Origin: Kushneria pakistanensis
GTDB taxonomy: Bacteria > Pseudomonadota > Gammaproteobacteria > Pseudomonadales > Halomonadaceae
DNA: 64,000 bases
Assembly (NCBI RefSeq): GCF_014652795.1
Contig: NZ_BMZM01000003.1
Span: 310,001 to 374,000, forward strand
Direction of reading: 5' to 3'
Under the pieces are notes generated by a model, which ran no database searches, was not told where the DNA came from, and saw nothing but the letters and a program-made list of their open reading frames with translations. The translations under genes were made by a program, and so were the position numbers. Numbering within the stretch: position 1 is the stretch's first letter; the number at the start of each line of letters is the position of its first letter. Shown here in pieces: positions 48,787 to 59,800 of the stretch.

Positions 48787-51679
48787 GATATCCATGGATG
48801 CACCATCGAACGTGCCGGACCAGCAACCGCTGCTGTCGTGTCTGCGCCTGCAGTTTCACAAGGACTTCACGCTCGATGATGCCGAGGCACTGGTCGACTA
48901 TTTCGCAGGTCTGGGCATTACCCATCTCTATGCCTCGCCGCTGTGGGCAGCACGCAGCGGCTCCACACATGGTTATGACGGCATCGACCCCACCCGGCTC
49001 AACCCCGAGATTGGTGATGAAGCGGCACTGATCCGGCTGGTAGAGCGTCTCAGGGCGCACGGCATGGGGCTGATTGTGGATTTTGTCCCCAACCACCTGG
49101 CCGTGGGCGGACGGGAGAACCCCTACTGGCAGGATGTGCTGCGCTGGGGGCCGTCCGGTCGCTTTGCCGACATGTTCGACATCAACTGGCGCGATAATGG
49201 GGATCCGACGCTTGAAGGCCGTCTGCTGGTGCCCTTTCTGGGCGAGGCCTATGGCCAAGCGCTGGTGTCGGGCGACATGAAGCTGGCGCTGGATGAGACG
49301 ACCGGGCTTTTTCATGTCGATTATTTCGAGCACTGCTTCCCGATTGATCCGCGCTGTCATGCGCTGATGCTGCTGGAAAACGGCATGGGCGAACAGGCGC
49401 GGCTCTTCGAGCAGATCGAAGACGCCGTATCGCTGGAAGAAGGCGCTGAACGGGCAGGGCTGGCACTTGCTGAATACGTGCGCACCGATGAAGGCCGCGC
49501 TGCGCTCAATACCCTGCTGGCACGCTACAACCCCGAAGAACCGGAAGGCGCCGAGCGGCTACACGTCCTGCTGGAGCGCCAGCACTATCGGCTGGCCTGG
49601 TGGCGTACGGCCAATGACAGCCTCAACTGGCGGCGCTTTTTTGATATCACCGAACTCGGTGCCCTGCGAGTGGATGACCCCGCGGTCTTCGCCCAGACCC
49701 ATGTCTACCTGCTGGAGCTGATCGAGCGCGGCCTGATTGACGGTGTGCGTCTAGATCACGTGGACGGGCTGGCCGACCCGGCCGGCTATTGTCGTCTGTT
49801 GCGCGCCCGGGTGGATGAGGCGGCCACACGTCGCCCCGGGGGAGCGCCCGAGACACCGATGCCGATCTTCGTGGAGAAGATTCTGGAGGGTAACGAGTCG
49901 CTGCCGCTGGACTGGGGCGTGACCGGCACTACCGGCTATGAGTTCATGAACGCGGTCTCAAAGCTGCAGCACGACCCGGAAGGCGAGGCGCCGCTCAAGG
50001 CGCTATGGCAGTCACTGTCGGGCCGGGAGCACAGTTTTGAGGCGGAGGTGGCCCGGGCCCGGCGCGAGCTGATCCACAGTGCGCTGGCCACCGAGTTTGA
50101 GCGCACGGTACGGGCGCTGTCCGATGTGGCCCGTCATGATCCCATGACCCGGGACATGACGCCGGCCATGATTCGCCGCGCGCTGTGTGAGCTTGCCGTG
50201 CAGTTCCCGATCTATCGCACCTATGCCGACGACCAGGGTCTGGCACCGCGCGACGAGAACTTCTTTGCCCATGCCATGGTTGCTGCGCGGGACAACCTCA
50301 CCCCGCCGGACCAGATGGTGCTGGATCAGCTCTATGACTGGCTGGGCGGCGAGGCGCCCGCCAATGATGATGAGCTGGGCTGTCGGCTGCGGCGTAACGC
50401 CATTGTGCGCTTTGCCCAGCTGACCTCGCCGCTGGCGGCCAAGGCAGTGGAAGATACGGCCGGCTACCGCAGCACCGTGCTGATCTCACGCAATGATGTC
50501 GGCTTTGACGGCGCCCACTTTGCAGGCTCAAGCGAGGGCTTTCACCGCTTCAATGCCTGGCAGGCACGTCACTTCCCCGGCACGCTGGTCACCACGGCGA
50601 CGCACGATCACAAGCGCGGCGAGGATGTGCGCGCGCGGCTGGCGGCGCTGTCGGAGTGGGGCGATACCTGGGCCGAACGGGTACGTGAATGGCTGACGGC
50701 TTCCTCATCGCTGCGTCAGCCTTCCCACGATGGGGCATCTGTCGGGCCTTCCACGGCGGAAGAGATGATGATCTATCAGCTCATTGCTGGTGCCTGGCCG
50801 CTGACACTGGCGCCCGATGACGCCCAGGGGCTTGAGCAGTTTGCCGAACGTATTGCCGACTGGCAGCAAAAGGCCCTGCGCGAGGCCAAGCTGAATTCAC
50901 ACTGGCTCTATCCTGATGAAGATCATGAGGCGCAGTGTCGTGACTTCGTCATGACGCTGCTCACCGATGCTCGCGGGGCGTCCCTGCGTCAATCCATTTA
51001 CGACATGGTGGCCACCATCAGCCCGGCGGGAGCGCTCAACGGACTGGTACAGACCCTGCTGCGCATGACCGTGCCGGGTGTGCCGGACTGCTATCAGGGC
51101 ACCGAGCGCTGGGACTTTTCACTGGTTGATCCCGATAACCGTCGTCCGGTCGACTTCGATGAACGTCGTGCGCAGCTGGCCGATGACCGCTCCTTGCCTG
51201 AGCTGATCGAGCACTGGCGTGACGGGTGCATCAAGCAGGCGCTGATTACTCAGGTGCTGGGACTCAGGCAGCGCCTGCCGGAGCCTTTCCTGCACGGTGA
51301 TTATCAGGCGCTCGACTTTGAAGGCGAGCGCGCCGGGCAGCTGATCGGGTTCACGCGTGAGCATGCAGGCCAGACCGTCATGGTGATCGCCGTACGTCAT
51401 GGTGGCTCGCTGCTGGAAGATGATTCGCTACAGATTTCCTCATCGCACTGGGGCAATACGCGGGTGAAGTGCCCGGATGATGAAGCCGGGGGCTGGCAAT
51501 CGCTGGCGACCGGTCAGCCGGTCAGCCTGCAGGCGCCGATGGCTGAGCTCATGTCATCACTGCCTTTTTGTGTGCTGTTTCGTGAGACAGCCCCCGTCAT
51601 GGCCACCAGCGATCAGGCCATGCAGGCCGAGCCCACGCAGACCGGCGTGACCCGCAGCGATCAGATGCAGTCGGTGTAA
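48779..51679 (+). CDS. treY: Malto-oligosyltrehalose synthase
   Basis: 966 residues, GH13_26. The barrel begins GITHLYASPLWAARSGSTHGYD and has LIVDFVPNHLAV, Asp in GVRLDHVDGLADPAGY, Glu in FVEKILEGNESLP, and ATHDHKRGEDVRARL. It converts the reducing-end maltose unit of a glucan into a trehalosyl end. It closes the first glycogen/trehalose operon; a hairpin follows. Confidence 0.95.
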   Translation: MSEISMDAPSNVPDQQPLLSCLRLQFHKDFTLDDAEALVDYFAGLGITHLYASPLWAARSGSTHGYDGIDPTRLNPEIGDEAALIRLVERLRAHGMGLIVDFVPNHLAVGGRENPYWQDVLRWGPSGRFADMFDINWRDNGDPTLEGRLLVPFLGEAYGQALVSGDMKLALDETTGLFHVDYFEHCFPIDPRCHALMLLENGMGEQARLFEQIEDAVSLEEGAERAGLALAEYVRTDEGRAALNTLLARYNPEEPEGAERLHVLLERQHYRLAWWRTANDSLNWRRFFDITELGALRVDDPAVFAQTHVYLLELIERGLIDGVRLDHVDGLADPAGYCRLLRARVDEAATRRPGGAPETPMPIFVEKILEGNESLPLDWGVTGTTGYEFMNAVSKLQHDPEGEAPLKALWQSLSGREHSFEAEVARARRELIHSALATEFERTVRALSDVARHDPMTRDMTPAMIRRALCELAVQFPIYRTYADDQGLAPRDENFFAHAMVAARDNLTPPDQMVLDQLYDWLGGEAPANDDELGCRLRRNAIVRFAQLTSPLAAKAVEDTAGYRSTVLISRNDVGFDGAHFAGSSEGFHRFNAWQARHFPGTLVTTATHDHKRGEDVRARLAALSEWGDTWAERVREWLTASSSLRQPSHDGASVGPSTAEEMMIYQLIAGAWPLTLAPDDAQGLEQFAERIADWQQKALREAKLNSHWLYPDEDHEAQCRDFVMTLLTDARGASLRQSIYDMVATISPAGALNGLVQTLLRMTVPGVPDCYQGTERWDFSLVDPDNRRPVDFDERRAQLADDRSLPELIEHWRDGCIKQALITQVLGLRQRLPEPFLHGDYQALDFEGERAGQLIGFTREHAGQTVMVIAVRHGGSLLEDDSLQISSSHWGNTRVKCPDDEAGGWQSLATGQPVSLQAPMAELMSSLPFCVLFRETAPVMATSDQAMQAEPTQTGVTRSDQMQSV

Positions 51680-51691
51680 ACCATCACCATG

Positions 51692-51716
51692 GGCCCCGAT
51701 GCCTGTCGGGGCCTTT
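51692..51716 (+). terminator. Likely terminator after treY
   Basis: GGCCCCGA and TCGGGGCC form an 8-bp stem with a 6-nt loop followed by TTTC. The short U-tract makes it a weak or partial terminator, perhaps allowing read-through to the downstream genes. Confidence 0.6.
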
Positions 51717-51776
51717 CAGACACTATACGGGTCTGCCGGGCAACAACGGCATGACCCATGACGGAGAATGGAGCAC

Positions 51777-52238
51777 ATGGCAGACGATCAGCTTCGCATT
51801 CGCTTGTTGGCCTACCGGCTCTGGGAGGCCGAGGACTGCCCTGAAGGGCAGGCCGAGCGTCATTGGAACATGGCCTGTCGCCTGGTAGCCGCCGAGCGTA
51901 TTACCGATGTCCCCCAGGACGCCCAGCCCCGCCCGACAGCGCGCAGCAAAAAACCGGTCGAGCCGGTCGCTGACGCCGCTGATGGGGAGGCGGCTTCCGA
52001 TACGACCGCCGAGCCGGCGGCCAAAAAGGCACCTGCCAGGCGCGCCAGTACCACCAAACGGCGCAGCACTGCCAGTAGCACTGACGACAAGGTCACAACG
52101 TCAAAAGCTGCGGCCGGCAAGACAGCGACAGGCGCTCGGAAAACGACCGCCACGAAGAAAAAGACGGCCGCCGGGAAAGAGACGACGGCCAGTCGCAAGA
52201 ACAGTGACAGCAGTAACGATGACAAGTCAGACCAGTAG
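51777..52238 (+). CDS. DUF2934 protein with histone H1-like Lys/Ala-rich tail
   Basis: 153 residues from the ATG at 51777 (GGAG 5 nt upstream; an ATG at 51768 is less well placed). Residues 5-40, with RIRLLAYRLWEAEDCPEGQAERHW, match the short DUF2934 domain. The rest is a low-complexity tail of Ala, Lys, Thr and Ser with AAKKAPARR and TTATKKKTAAG, resembling histone H1 or AlgP-like tails that bind DNA or other polyanions. DUF2934 genes are often found among glycogen/trehalose genes; the role is unknown. It sits between treY and glgX. Confidence 0.85.
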   Translation: MADDQLRIRLLAYRLWEAEDCPEGQAERHWNMACRLVAAERITDVPQDAQPRPTARSKKPVEPVADAADGEAASDTTAEPAAKKAPARRASTTKRRSTASSTDDKVTTSKAAAGKTATGARKTTATKKKTAAGKETTASRKNSDSSNDDKSDQ

Positions 52239-52289
52239 CCGCGCCTCTGCACGGCCAGAATTCTTTTATTTCCCTTTCGGGAGTGATGT

Positions 52290-54515
52290 ATGACGACAAC
52301 ACCGATTCATCCTGGCGGACCAACGCCCGGTATTACCTCGGGTGGGCGTGAAGGGCCTGTCAATTCGGCATCCGGCCAGCAACGCAGCAGGGTTCGTGAA
52401 GGGCTGCCCTATCCACTGGGTGCCAACTGGGACGGCCTTGGCGTCAACTTCGCGATCTTCTCTGCACACGCTACAAGCGTGGAACTTTGTCTTTTCAGCG
52501 ATGATGGCGAAGAAGAGCTTGAGCGCATCGAACTGCCGGAGTTTACCGATGAGGTCTGGCACGGCTATCTGCCGGACGCCCGTCCGGGCCAGCTTTATGG
52601 CTACCGGGTACACGGTCCCTACGAGCCGGAAAACGGCCACCGTTTCAACCCCAACAAGCTGCTGATCGATCCCTGTGCGCGCCAGCTGGTGGGCGAGCTC
52701 AAGTGGGATGATGCCCTTTATGGCTACACCATCGGCCATGAAGATGGCGACCTGAGCTTTGACGAGCGTGACAGTGCGCCGTTTATTCCCAAGTGCCGGG
52801 TTATCGATCCGGCCTTTACCTGGGGCCGCTCGCGCGAGATCCATGTACCCTGGGAACGCACAATCTTCTATGAGGCTCACGTTCGCGGCCTGACCATGAT
52901 GAACCCGAAGGTCAACGAGTCAGTGCGCGGGACCTTTTCGGGCCTCAGCGACCCAGCAGTGCTCGATCACCTGCGCACGCTGGGGGTAAGTTCACTCGAG
53001 CTGATGCCGATTCATGCCTTTGCCGATGACCGCCATCTGCAGGAAAAGGGGCTGCACAACTACTGGGGTTACAACACCCTGGCCTTCTTTGCACCGCACC
53101 CGGCCTACATGGCGACCAACACCATCAGCGAATTCAAGCAGATGGTGGCCTGCTGTCACGCCGTCGGTATCGAGGTCATTCTGGATGTGGTCTACAACCA
53201 CACCGCTGAAGGCAACGAGATGGGGCCGACGCTGTCCTGGAAGGGCATCGATAATTTCAGCTACTACCGTCTGATGCCGGAAGAGAAGCGTTATTACATC
53301 AACGATACCGGCACCGGTAACACGTTGAACCTGTCTCACCCGCGTGTGTTGCAGATGGTCACCGACTCGCTGCGCTACTGGGCTGACGAGATGCGGGTGG
53401 ATGGTTTCCGCTTCGACCTGGCTACCATCCTGGGGCGTGAGCCGCACGGCTTTGACGAAGGCGGCGGTTTCCTCGACTCCTGCCGTCAGGACCCGCTGCT
53501 CTCCCAGTGCAAGCTGATTGCCGAGCCCTGGGACTGTGGTCCCGGCGGCTATCAGGTCGGTGGCTTCCCGCCGGGCTGGGCAGAGTGGAACGACAAGTTC
53601 CGTGACACCATGCGCTCCTTCTGGAAGGGCGATGAGGGACAGCTGGCCGAGTTCGCCACGCGTCTGACCGGTTCTGCGGATCTGTTCAACCATCGTGGTC
53701 GCAAGCCGTACTCGTCGGTCAACTTCATCACGGCGCACGACGGTTTCACCCTGCGCGATCTGGTGACCTACAACGAAAAGCACAACGAGGCCAACGGCGA
53801 GGACAACAACGACGGTAGCGACGACAACTATTCCTGGAACCATGGGGTAGAAGGCGAGACCGATGATCCGGAAATCCGTGAGCTGCGCCTGCGCCAGATG
53901 CGCAACATGCTCGCCACCCTGATGTTCTCCCAGGGTACGCCGATGCTGCTGGCCGGCGACGAGTTCGGCCGGACCCAGGGCGGCAACAACAACGCCTACT
54001 GTCAGGACAGCGAGATTGGCTGGGTCAACTGGGACCTTGATGAGGAAGGGCGTGATCTGCTGAGCTTCACCCGCCATCTCATTGCGCTGCGCCGTCGTTA
54101 TCCAATGCTGCATCGCAGCCGCTTCCTCACTGGCGACTGGAACGATGAGCTGGAAGTTCGCGATGTCACCTGGCTGACACCCGAGGCCGATGAGATGGAT
54201 GTTGGTGACTGGGAGGCCAATCACTCCCGCGCCATCGGTGTGCTGCTTGATGGTCGTGCACAGCCGACCGGTATTCGTCGGGCCGGCTCGCACAGTACGC
54301 TGCTGATGATCATCAATGCCCATCATGAGCCGATCAGCTGGACAGTGCCGGAAGTCTCCTCCGGCAGGCACTGGCTTTTCCGCCTCAACACGGCCGAATC
54401 TGCCAGCAGAGAGGGGGATCGCTACGATTTCGGAAGCACCTACGAAGTCGAAAGCCGTTCGATGGTCCTGCTGGAGCTGGTACGTGACGAGAGCGACGCA
54501 GGTCGCAACGGGTAG
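52290..54515 (+). CDS. glgX: Glycogen debranching enzyme, isoamylase type
   Basis: 741 residues, GH13_11. After a 40-residue polar N-terminus comes the CBM48-like domain (PYPLGANWDGLGVNFAIFS), then the barrel: DVVYNHTAEG, nucleophile Asp in VDGFRFDLATILGR, Glu in LIAEPWDCGPGGYQVG, and TAHDGFTLRDL. It hydrolyses alpha-1,6 branches of limit dextrins, giving linear maltodextrins for TreY/TreZ and MalQ. CGGGAG precedes the start. Confidence 0.95.
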   Translation: MTTTPIHPGGPTPGITSGGREGPVNSASGQQRSRVREGLPYPLGANWDGLGVNFAIFSAHATSVELCLFSDDGEEELERIELPEFTDEVWHGYLPDARPGQLYGYRVHGPYEPENGHRFNPNKLLIDPCARQLVGELKWDDALYGYTIGHEDGDLSFDERDSAPFIPKCRVIDPAFTWGRSREIHVPWERTIFYEAHVRGLTMMNPKVNESVRGTFSGLSDPAVLDHLRTLGVSSLELMPIHAFADDRHLQEKGLHNYWGYNTLAFFAPHPAYMATNTISEFKQMVACCHAVGIEVILDVVYNHTAEGNEMGPTLSWKGIDNFSYYRLMPEEKRYYINDTGTGNTLNLSHPRVLQMVTDSLRYWADEMRVDGFRFDLATILGREPHGFDEGGGFLDSCRQDPLLSQCKLIAEPWDCGPGGYQVGGFPPGWAEWNDKFRDTMRSFWKGDEGQLAEFATRLTGSADLFNHRGRKPYSSVNFITAHDGFTLRDLVTYNEKHNEANGEDNNDGSDDNYSWNHGVEGETDDPEIRELRLRQMRNMLATLMFSQGTPMLLAGDEFGRTQGGNNNAYCQDSEIGWVNWDLDEEGRDLLSFTRHLIALRRRYPMLHRSRFLTGDWNDELEVRDVTWLTPEADEMDVGDWEANHSRAIGVLLDGRAQPTGIRRAGSHSTLLMIINAHHEPISWTVPEVSSGRHWLFRLNTAESASREGDRYDFGSTYEVESRSMVLLELVRDESDAGRNG

Positions 54516-54525
54516 TCCAATCAGG

Positions 54526-54552
54526 CTGCCGGTGGCCCATGGCCACCGGCAG
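54526..54552 (+). other. Perfect hairpin in the glgX-glgE spacer
   Basis: CTGCCGGTGGCC and GGCCACCGGCAG form a 12-bp perfect stem with a 3-nt loop, 11 nt after the glgX stop. There is no U-tract on either strand. It is likely an mRNA-stability or processing element. Confidence 0.5.
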
Positions 54553-54620
54553 ATTGCCGACAGCCCTGTCTGTATCCATCAAGGACGAAGGGCTGCGCCC
54601 AGGGAAAGGAGCGAGCAGCA

Positions 54621-56666
54621 ATGTCAATGGTGCAACGCAGTACATCCCAACAAAGCACGGGGACGCAGGATGCATCGGTAGTGCAGGCCACCATGGCCGA
54701 TCGCATTGCCATCGAGGATATCAGCCCGGGCGTTGAGCAGGGGCGTTTTGCCGCCAAGGCCATTGTCGGGCAGCCGGTCAATGTGACCGCCGTCATCTTC
54801 GCCGATGGTCACGACGTGCTGGCCGCCCGCGTGCGGTGGCGCTGTACGCAGCGCGATGCGCAGGAAGGCACGGCCCAGGACTGGCACACCGAAACGCTGA
54901 CACTGGTCAGACCGCTGGGTAACGATCTCTGGGAAGGTGTTTTTACACCCACCAGCGTTGGCACCCATGAGTTCGTGATCGAGGCGTGGTGGGATCTCTA
55001 CGGCACCTATCACTACGAACTGAGCAAGAAACACGCCGCCGGTGTACCGATTGCACTGGAGCTGCAGGAAGGGCAGGCGCATGTGGCCCGGGCACTGGAG
55101 CATATTACTGCGGGCAGTGAGCAGGCGCGCGCGCTTGAAGCGTTACTGGCGAAGTTGAAGGCTGCTAAGGACGAGAAGGAACAGGTGGCGCTGTTGCTCT
55201 CGCGGGACACCCTGTCGCTCATGCAGCAGTGTGACCCGCAGCATCACCTGAGCCGTAGTGCGGCCATGCCGCTGGATGTGGATCGTGAGCGCGCAGTCTT
55301 TGCCAGCTGGTATGAGCTTTTCCCGCGCTCGGAAGGCCCGGAGCCCGATCGTCATGGCACCTTTAATGACGTTCACGCCCGGCTGCCGATGATTCGTGAC
55401 ATGGGGTTTGATGTCCTCTATTTTCCGCCCATTCACCCCATCGGCCACAGCCACCGCAAGGGGCGCAACAATACGCTGACTCCCGGTCCCGATGATCCGG
55501 GCAGCCCCTATGCCATCGGCAATGAGCACGGCGGGCACGAAGCCATTCACCCGGAGCTGGGCACGCGCGAGGATTTTCGTGATCTCGTGGCCGCGGCCCG
55601 GGAACATGATCTCGAAATTGCACTGGATTTCGCCATTCAGTGTTCACCGGACCACCCCTGGCTTGCCGAGCACCCCGGCTGGTTTGCCTGGCGTCCGGAC
55701 GGCACGATTCGCTATGCCGAAAATCCGCCCAAGAAGTATGAAGATATCGTCAACGTCGACTTCTATACCGAGGATGCCATCCCCGGTCTGTGGCTGGCGC
55801 TGCGCGATGTGGTGCAGGGCTGGGTCGATGAGGGCGTGAAGATCTTTCGTGTGGATAATCCGCACACCAAGCCCTTCCCGTTCTGGGAGTGGCTGATTGC
55901 CGATATTCGCTCACGCGACCCCAGCGTTATCTTTTTTGCCGAGGCCTTTACGCGCCCGGCCATCATGGCGCGGCTGGGCAAGGTCGGCTTCACCATGAGC
56001 TACACCTACTTTACCTGGCGCAATACCAAGCCCGAGTTGACCGAATATCTGACCCAGCTCAACGAGTCCCCGCTGCGCGAATGTTATCGGCCCAACTTTT
56101 TCGTCAATACACCGGATATCAACCCGACCTTTCTTCAGGGCTCAGGTCGTCCGGGATTCTTGATTCGCGCGGCACTGGCCACCATGGGGTCGGGGCTCTG
56201 GGGCATGTATTCAGGTTTTGAGCTCTGTGAAGCGGCGCCGGTACCGGGCAAGGAAGAGTATCTCGACTCCGAAAAGTACCAGCTGAAAGCGCGCGACTAC
56301 TTTGCGCCCGGCAACATCAGTGCCGAGATTGCCCGACTCAACTGGATCAGACGCCAGAATCCAGCGCTGCAGACCCATCTGAACGTGCGTTTTTACACCA
56401 TCGACAACGACCGCATTGTCTATTTCGTCAAGGCCACGCCGGACATGGACAACGTGGTGCTTATCGCCGTCAGTCTTGATCCCTTCCATGCACAGTCCGG
56501 TAACTTCGAGCTGCCGCTATGGGAACTCGGGCTGGATGATCATGCTGACACGCATGGCGAGGATCTGATGACCGGTCATCGATGGGTCTGGCATGGCAAG
56601 TGGCAAACCACACATCTGACGCCGCAAATGCCTTTTGGTATATGGCGCCTTCGTCCGGCGCAGTAA
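54621..56666 (+). CDS. glgE: Alpha-1,4-glucan:maltose-1-phosphate maltosyltransferase
   Basis: 681 residues, GH13_3. The N-terminal region (RIAIEDISPGVEQGRFAAK) and the long insertion helix are typical; catalytic residues are Asp in KIFRVDNPHTKPFPFW, Glu in FFAEAFTRP and Asp in NTPDINPTFL. It transfers maltosyl units from maltose-1-phosphate to glucan. The phosphate donor would come from trehalose through the TreS-maltokinase fusion encoded next. AAGGAG precedes the start. Confidence 0.95.
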   Translation: MSMVQRSTSQQSTGTQDASVVQATMADRIAIEDISPGVEQGRFAAKAIVGQPVNVTAVIFADGHDVLAARVRWRCTQRDAQEGTAQDWHTETLTLVRPLGNDLWEGVFTPTSVGTHEFVIEAWWDLYGTYHYELSKKHAAGVPIALELQEGQAHVARALEHITAGSEQARALEALLAKLKAAKDEKEQVALLLSRDTLSLMQQCDPQHHLSRSAAMPLDVDRERAVFASWYELFPRSEGPEPDRHGTFNDVHARLPMIRDMGFDVLYFPPIHPIGHSHRKGRNNTLTPGPDDPGSPYAIGNEHGGHEAIHPELGTREDFRDLVAAAREHDLEIALDFAIQCSPDHPWLAEHPGWFAWRPDGTIRYAENPPKKYEDIVNVDFYTEDAIPGLWLALRDVVQGWVDEGVKIFRVDNPHTKPFPFWEWLIADIRSRDPSVIFFAEAFTRPAIMARLGKVGFTMSYTYFTWRNTKPELTEYLTQLNESPLRECYRPNFFVNTPDINPTFLQGSGRPGFLIRAALATMGSGLWGMYSGFELCEAAPVPGKEEYLDSEKYQLKARDYFAPGNISAEIARLNWIRRQNPALQTHLNVRFYTIDNDRIVYFVKATPDMDNVVLIAVSLDPFHAQSGNFELPLWELGLDDHADTHGEDLMTGHRWVWHGKWQTTHLTPQMPFGIWRLRPAQ

Positions 56667-56676
56667 CCCAACAGGC

Positions 56677-56744
56677 GGCGGGAGGACGCGCACATTACAG
56701 TCGATGCCCCTGCGCGGGCTCGTGTGATGTCAGCGTCTCCCGCC
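56677..56744 (+). other. Long imperfect inverted repeat in the treS leader
   Basis: GGCGGGAGGACGC at 56677-56689 and GCGTCTCCCGCC at 56733-56744 are reverse complements apart from one missing base, enclosing 43 nt. It lies between glgE and treS, about 58 nt before the start codon. It could be an RNA element controlling translation or processing. Confidence 0.4.
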
Positions 56745-56801
56745 AGGCATGGCACAACATATCGCCCGCGACCCTGGTCGGGGCGAGGAGGGAAAAATCT
56801 C

Positions 56802-59800
56802 ATGATGAATGCCAGCGATGTATCCGGTTCGTCCCAGCAGGCCATGGCGGCCGGCGAGGGAGAGCCTGCCTTTATCAATGATCCGCTGTGGTACAAGGAT
56901 GCGGTCATCTATCAGGTGCACGTCAAATCCTTTTTCGATGCCAATAATGACGGTATCGGTGATTTTCAGGGTCTGATTGAGCGTCTTGATTACATAGCGG
57001 GTCTGGGCGTCAATACGATCTGGCTGCTGCCGTTTTATCCGTCACCCCGTCGTGACGATGGTTACGATATTTCCGAATATTGCGCGGTAAGCCCGGATTA
57101 CGGCACGCTGGACGAGGCGCAGAAGTTTATCCAGGAGGCGCATGCCCGCGGGCTGCGCGTCATTACCGAGCTGGTCATCAATCACACCTCTGACCAGCAC
57201 CCCTGGTTTCAGCGCGCCCGGCACGCGCCCAAGGGCTCGCCCGAGCGCGACTTTTATGTCTGGTCGGACAGCGATACCCATTACAGCGGCACCCGCATCA
57301 TCTTTCTGGACACCGAGACCTCCAACTGGACCTGGGACCCGGTGGCCGGTCAGTACTTCTGGCACCGGTTCTATTCTCACCAGCCCGATCTGAACTTTGA
57401 TAACCCGGTCGTGTTTGATGAGGTCATGAAGGTCATGCACTACTGGCTGGAGATGGGGGTGGATGGCCTGCGTCTGGATGCCATTCCCTATCTGGTCGAG
57501 CGTGAAGGCACCAATAACGAAAACCTGCCCGAGACCCATGACGTGCTCAAGCGCATTCGTGCGGTCATCGATGAGCACTTCCCCGATCGCATGCTGCTGG
57601 CCGAGGCCAATCAGTGGCCCGAGGACACGCGTCCCTATTTCGGTGAAGGGGACGAGTGCCACATGGCGTTTCACTTCCCGCTGATGCCGCGCATGTACAT
57701 GTCGCTGGCCCAGGAAGACCGCTTTCCCATTACCGATATTCTGCGCCAGACGCCGGAGATCCCCGAGAACTGTCAGTGGGCAATCTTCCTGCGTAACCAT
57801 GATGAGCTGACGCTCGAGATGGTGACCGACCGCGAGCGTGACTATCTCTGGAACCACTACGCCTCCGACCGACGTGCGCGCATCAATCTGGGCATTCGCC
57901 GCCGCCTGGGGCCGCTGCTGGAGCGTGATCGTCGCCGCATCGAGCTGCTCAACAGCCTGCTGCTGTCGATGCCGGGCACGCCCACGGTCTATTACGGTGA
58001 CGAGATCGGCATGGGGGATAACATCCACCTGGGTGATCGCGATGGCGTGCGCACACCCATGCAGTGGTCGATGGACCGCAATGGAGGCTTCTCGCGTGCC
58101 GATCCGGCCAGCATGGTGCTGCCGCCGATCATGGACGCGCTGTATGGCTTTCAGACCATCAACGTTGAAGCGCAGACCCGCGACCCGCATTCGCTGCTCA
58201 ACTGGATGCGTCGCATGCTGGCGGTGCGTGGCCAGCAAAAGGCCTTTGGCCGCGGCGTGATGAAGCTCTTGTACCCCTCCAATCGACGCATTCTGGCCTA
58301 TGTGCGTGAGTACACGCATGAAGACACCGGTCAGGTGGATACGATTCTCTGCGTGGCCAACGTGTCGCGCTCGGCGCAGGCCGTGGAGCTGGATCTGTCG
58401 AGCTGGGAAGGCCATGTGCCGGTGGAAATGCTCGGGGGCAGCAGCTTCCCGCCGATCGGGCAGCTCAGTTATCTGCTGACCCTGCCGCCCTACGGCTTTT
58501 ACTGGTTCCTGCTGGCACCGGCAGCCACCCTGCCGCACTGGCATTCGCCGAGTCAGGAGATGATGCCGGACCTGTTGACCCTGGTGATCAAGCAGCGCCT
58601 GGAGGAGATCGGCACCGGACGGGCACGTCATTCGCTGGAGCACGACATCCTGCCGCAGTATCTGCCGCGCAGGCGCTGGTTTGCCGCCAAGAACAGCACC
58701 ATCGATCAGATCAGGTTTGCCTGGGCGGTTGGTCTGGACGGCGCAGCCGCCAATGAGCACGCATCGAGCTCTTCCACAATCCTGCTTGGCGAGATCGAGG
58801 TGCATTGCCGTCAGGAGGGGGCAGAAAACGCATCTCCCGAGCGTTATGTGCTGCCGCTGGGGATGATCGGCGAAGAAGACAGTGCGTTACTGCCGCAGCA
58901 GCTGGCCATGGCACGCATCCGCCGCGGTCGGGAAGTGGGGCTTTTGACCGACGCCTTTGCGATGCCGGGCTTCCCCCTGGCGGTCGTGCAGGCGCTGCGC
59001 GCAGGGCAGGTGCTGGATCTGACCCATGGTGCGATGGACACCGATGCCGATGCTCCGCGTCCGGGTGAGCTGCATTTCAGATCCACATCGCTTTTGAGCG
59101 AGATGGAGATGGTGCCCGAGGACGCCGAGATGCGCTATCTCAGTGCCGAGCAGTCCAACAGCTCCGTGATCATCAATGACCGGATGGTGCTCAAGCTGAT
59201 TCGCCGCATCGAAAGCGGTATTCACCCCGAAGCAGAGATGGGACGCTATCTGACCGAGCGCGGCTTTACGCACATTGCCCCCATGCTGGGGGAAGTCACC
59301 CGGATTGATGATCAGGGCATGCCGCATGTGCTGATGGTACTGCAGGGCTATATCGATAATCAGGGCGATGCCTGGGAGTGGACACTCAATACGCTTGAGC
59401 GTGCCATTCGCGATTTCAGCGAAATGGCGCAGGCCGACCAGCATGATGCCTATGATCCCCTGGCCACCCTGACCGGCTTTGCCGGGCTTCTGGGCCAGCG
59501 ACTGGGCGAAATGCATACCCTGCTGGCCATGGACACGACGGAAGCCGATTTCGCGCCTGAAGTCGCCGATGAGGCCAGAACGCGTGAATGGGCCGACAGC
59601 GTACGGACGCAGCTTGAGCATGCCATGACGATTCTGGAAAGCCACAAGAGCAGCGTCAGCGAAGAGGATCAGCAGCTGGCCGAATGGCTCCTGCAAAATC
59701 GCGACACGCTCTCGAACATGGCCGACGAGTTTGCTCGTCATGCCCAGGGCAGTCTCTGCACGCGTACTCATGGAGATCTGCATCTGGGGCAGATTCTGGT

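Noticed and set aside
57042-58805. 587-codon open frame on the minus strand
   Set aside because: It is fully antisense to treS, which has all catalytic motifs. Long antisense frames are common in high-GC coding DNA. The same applies to 45143-46798, 42939-44501 and 52992-54371.
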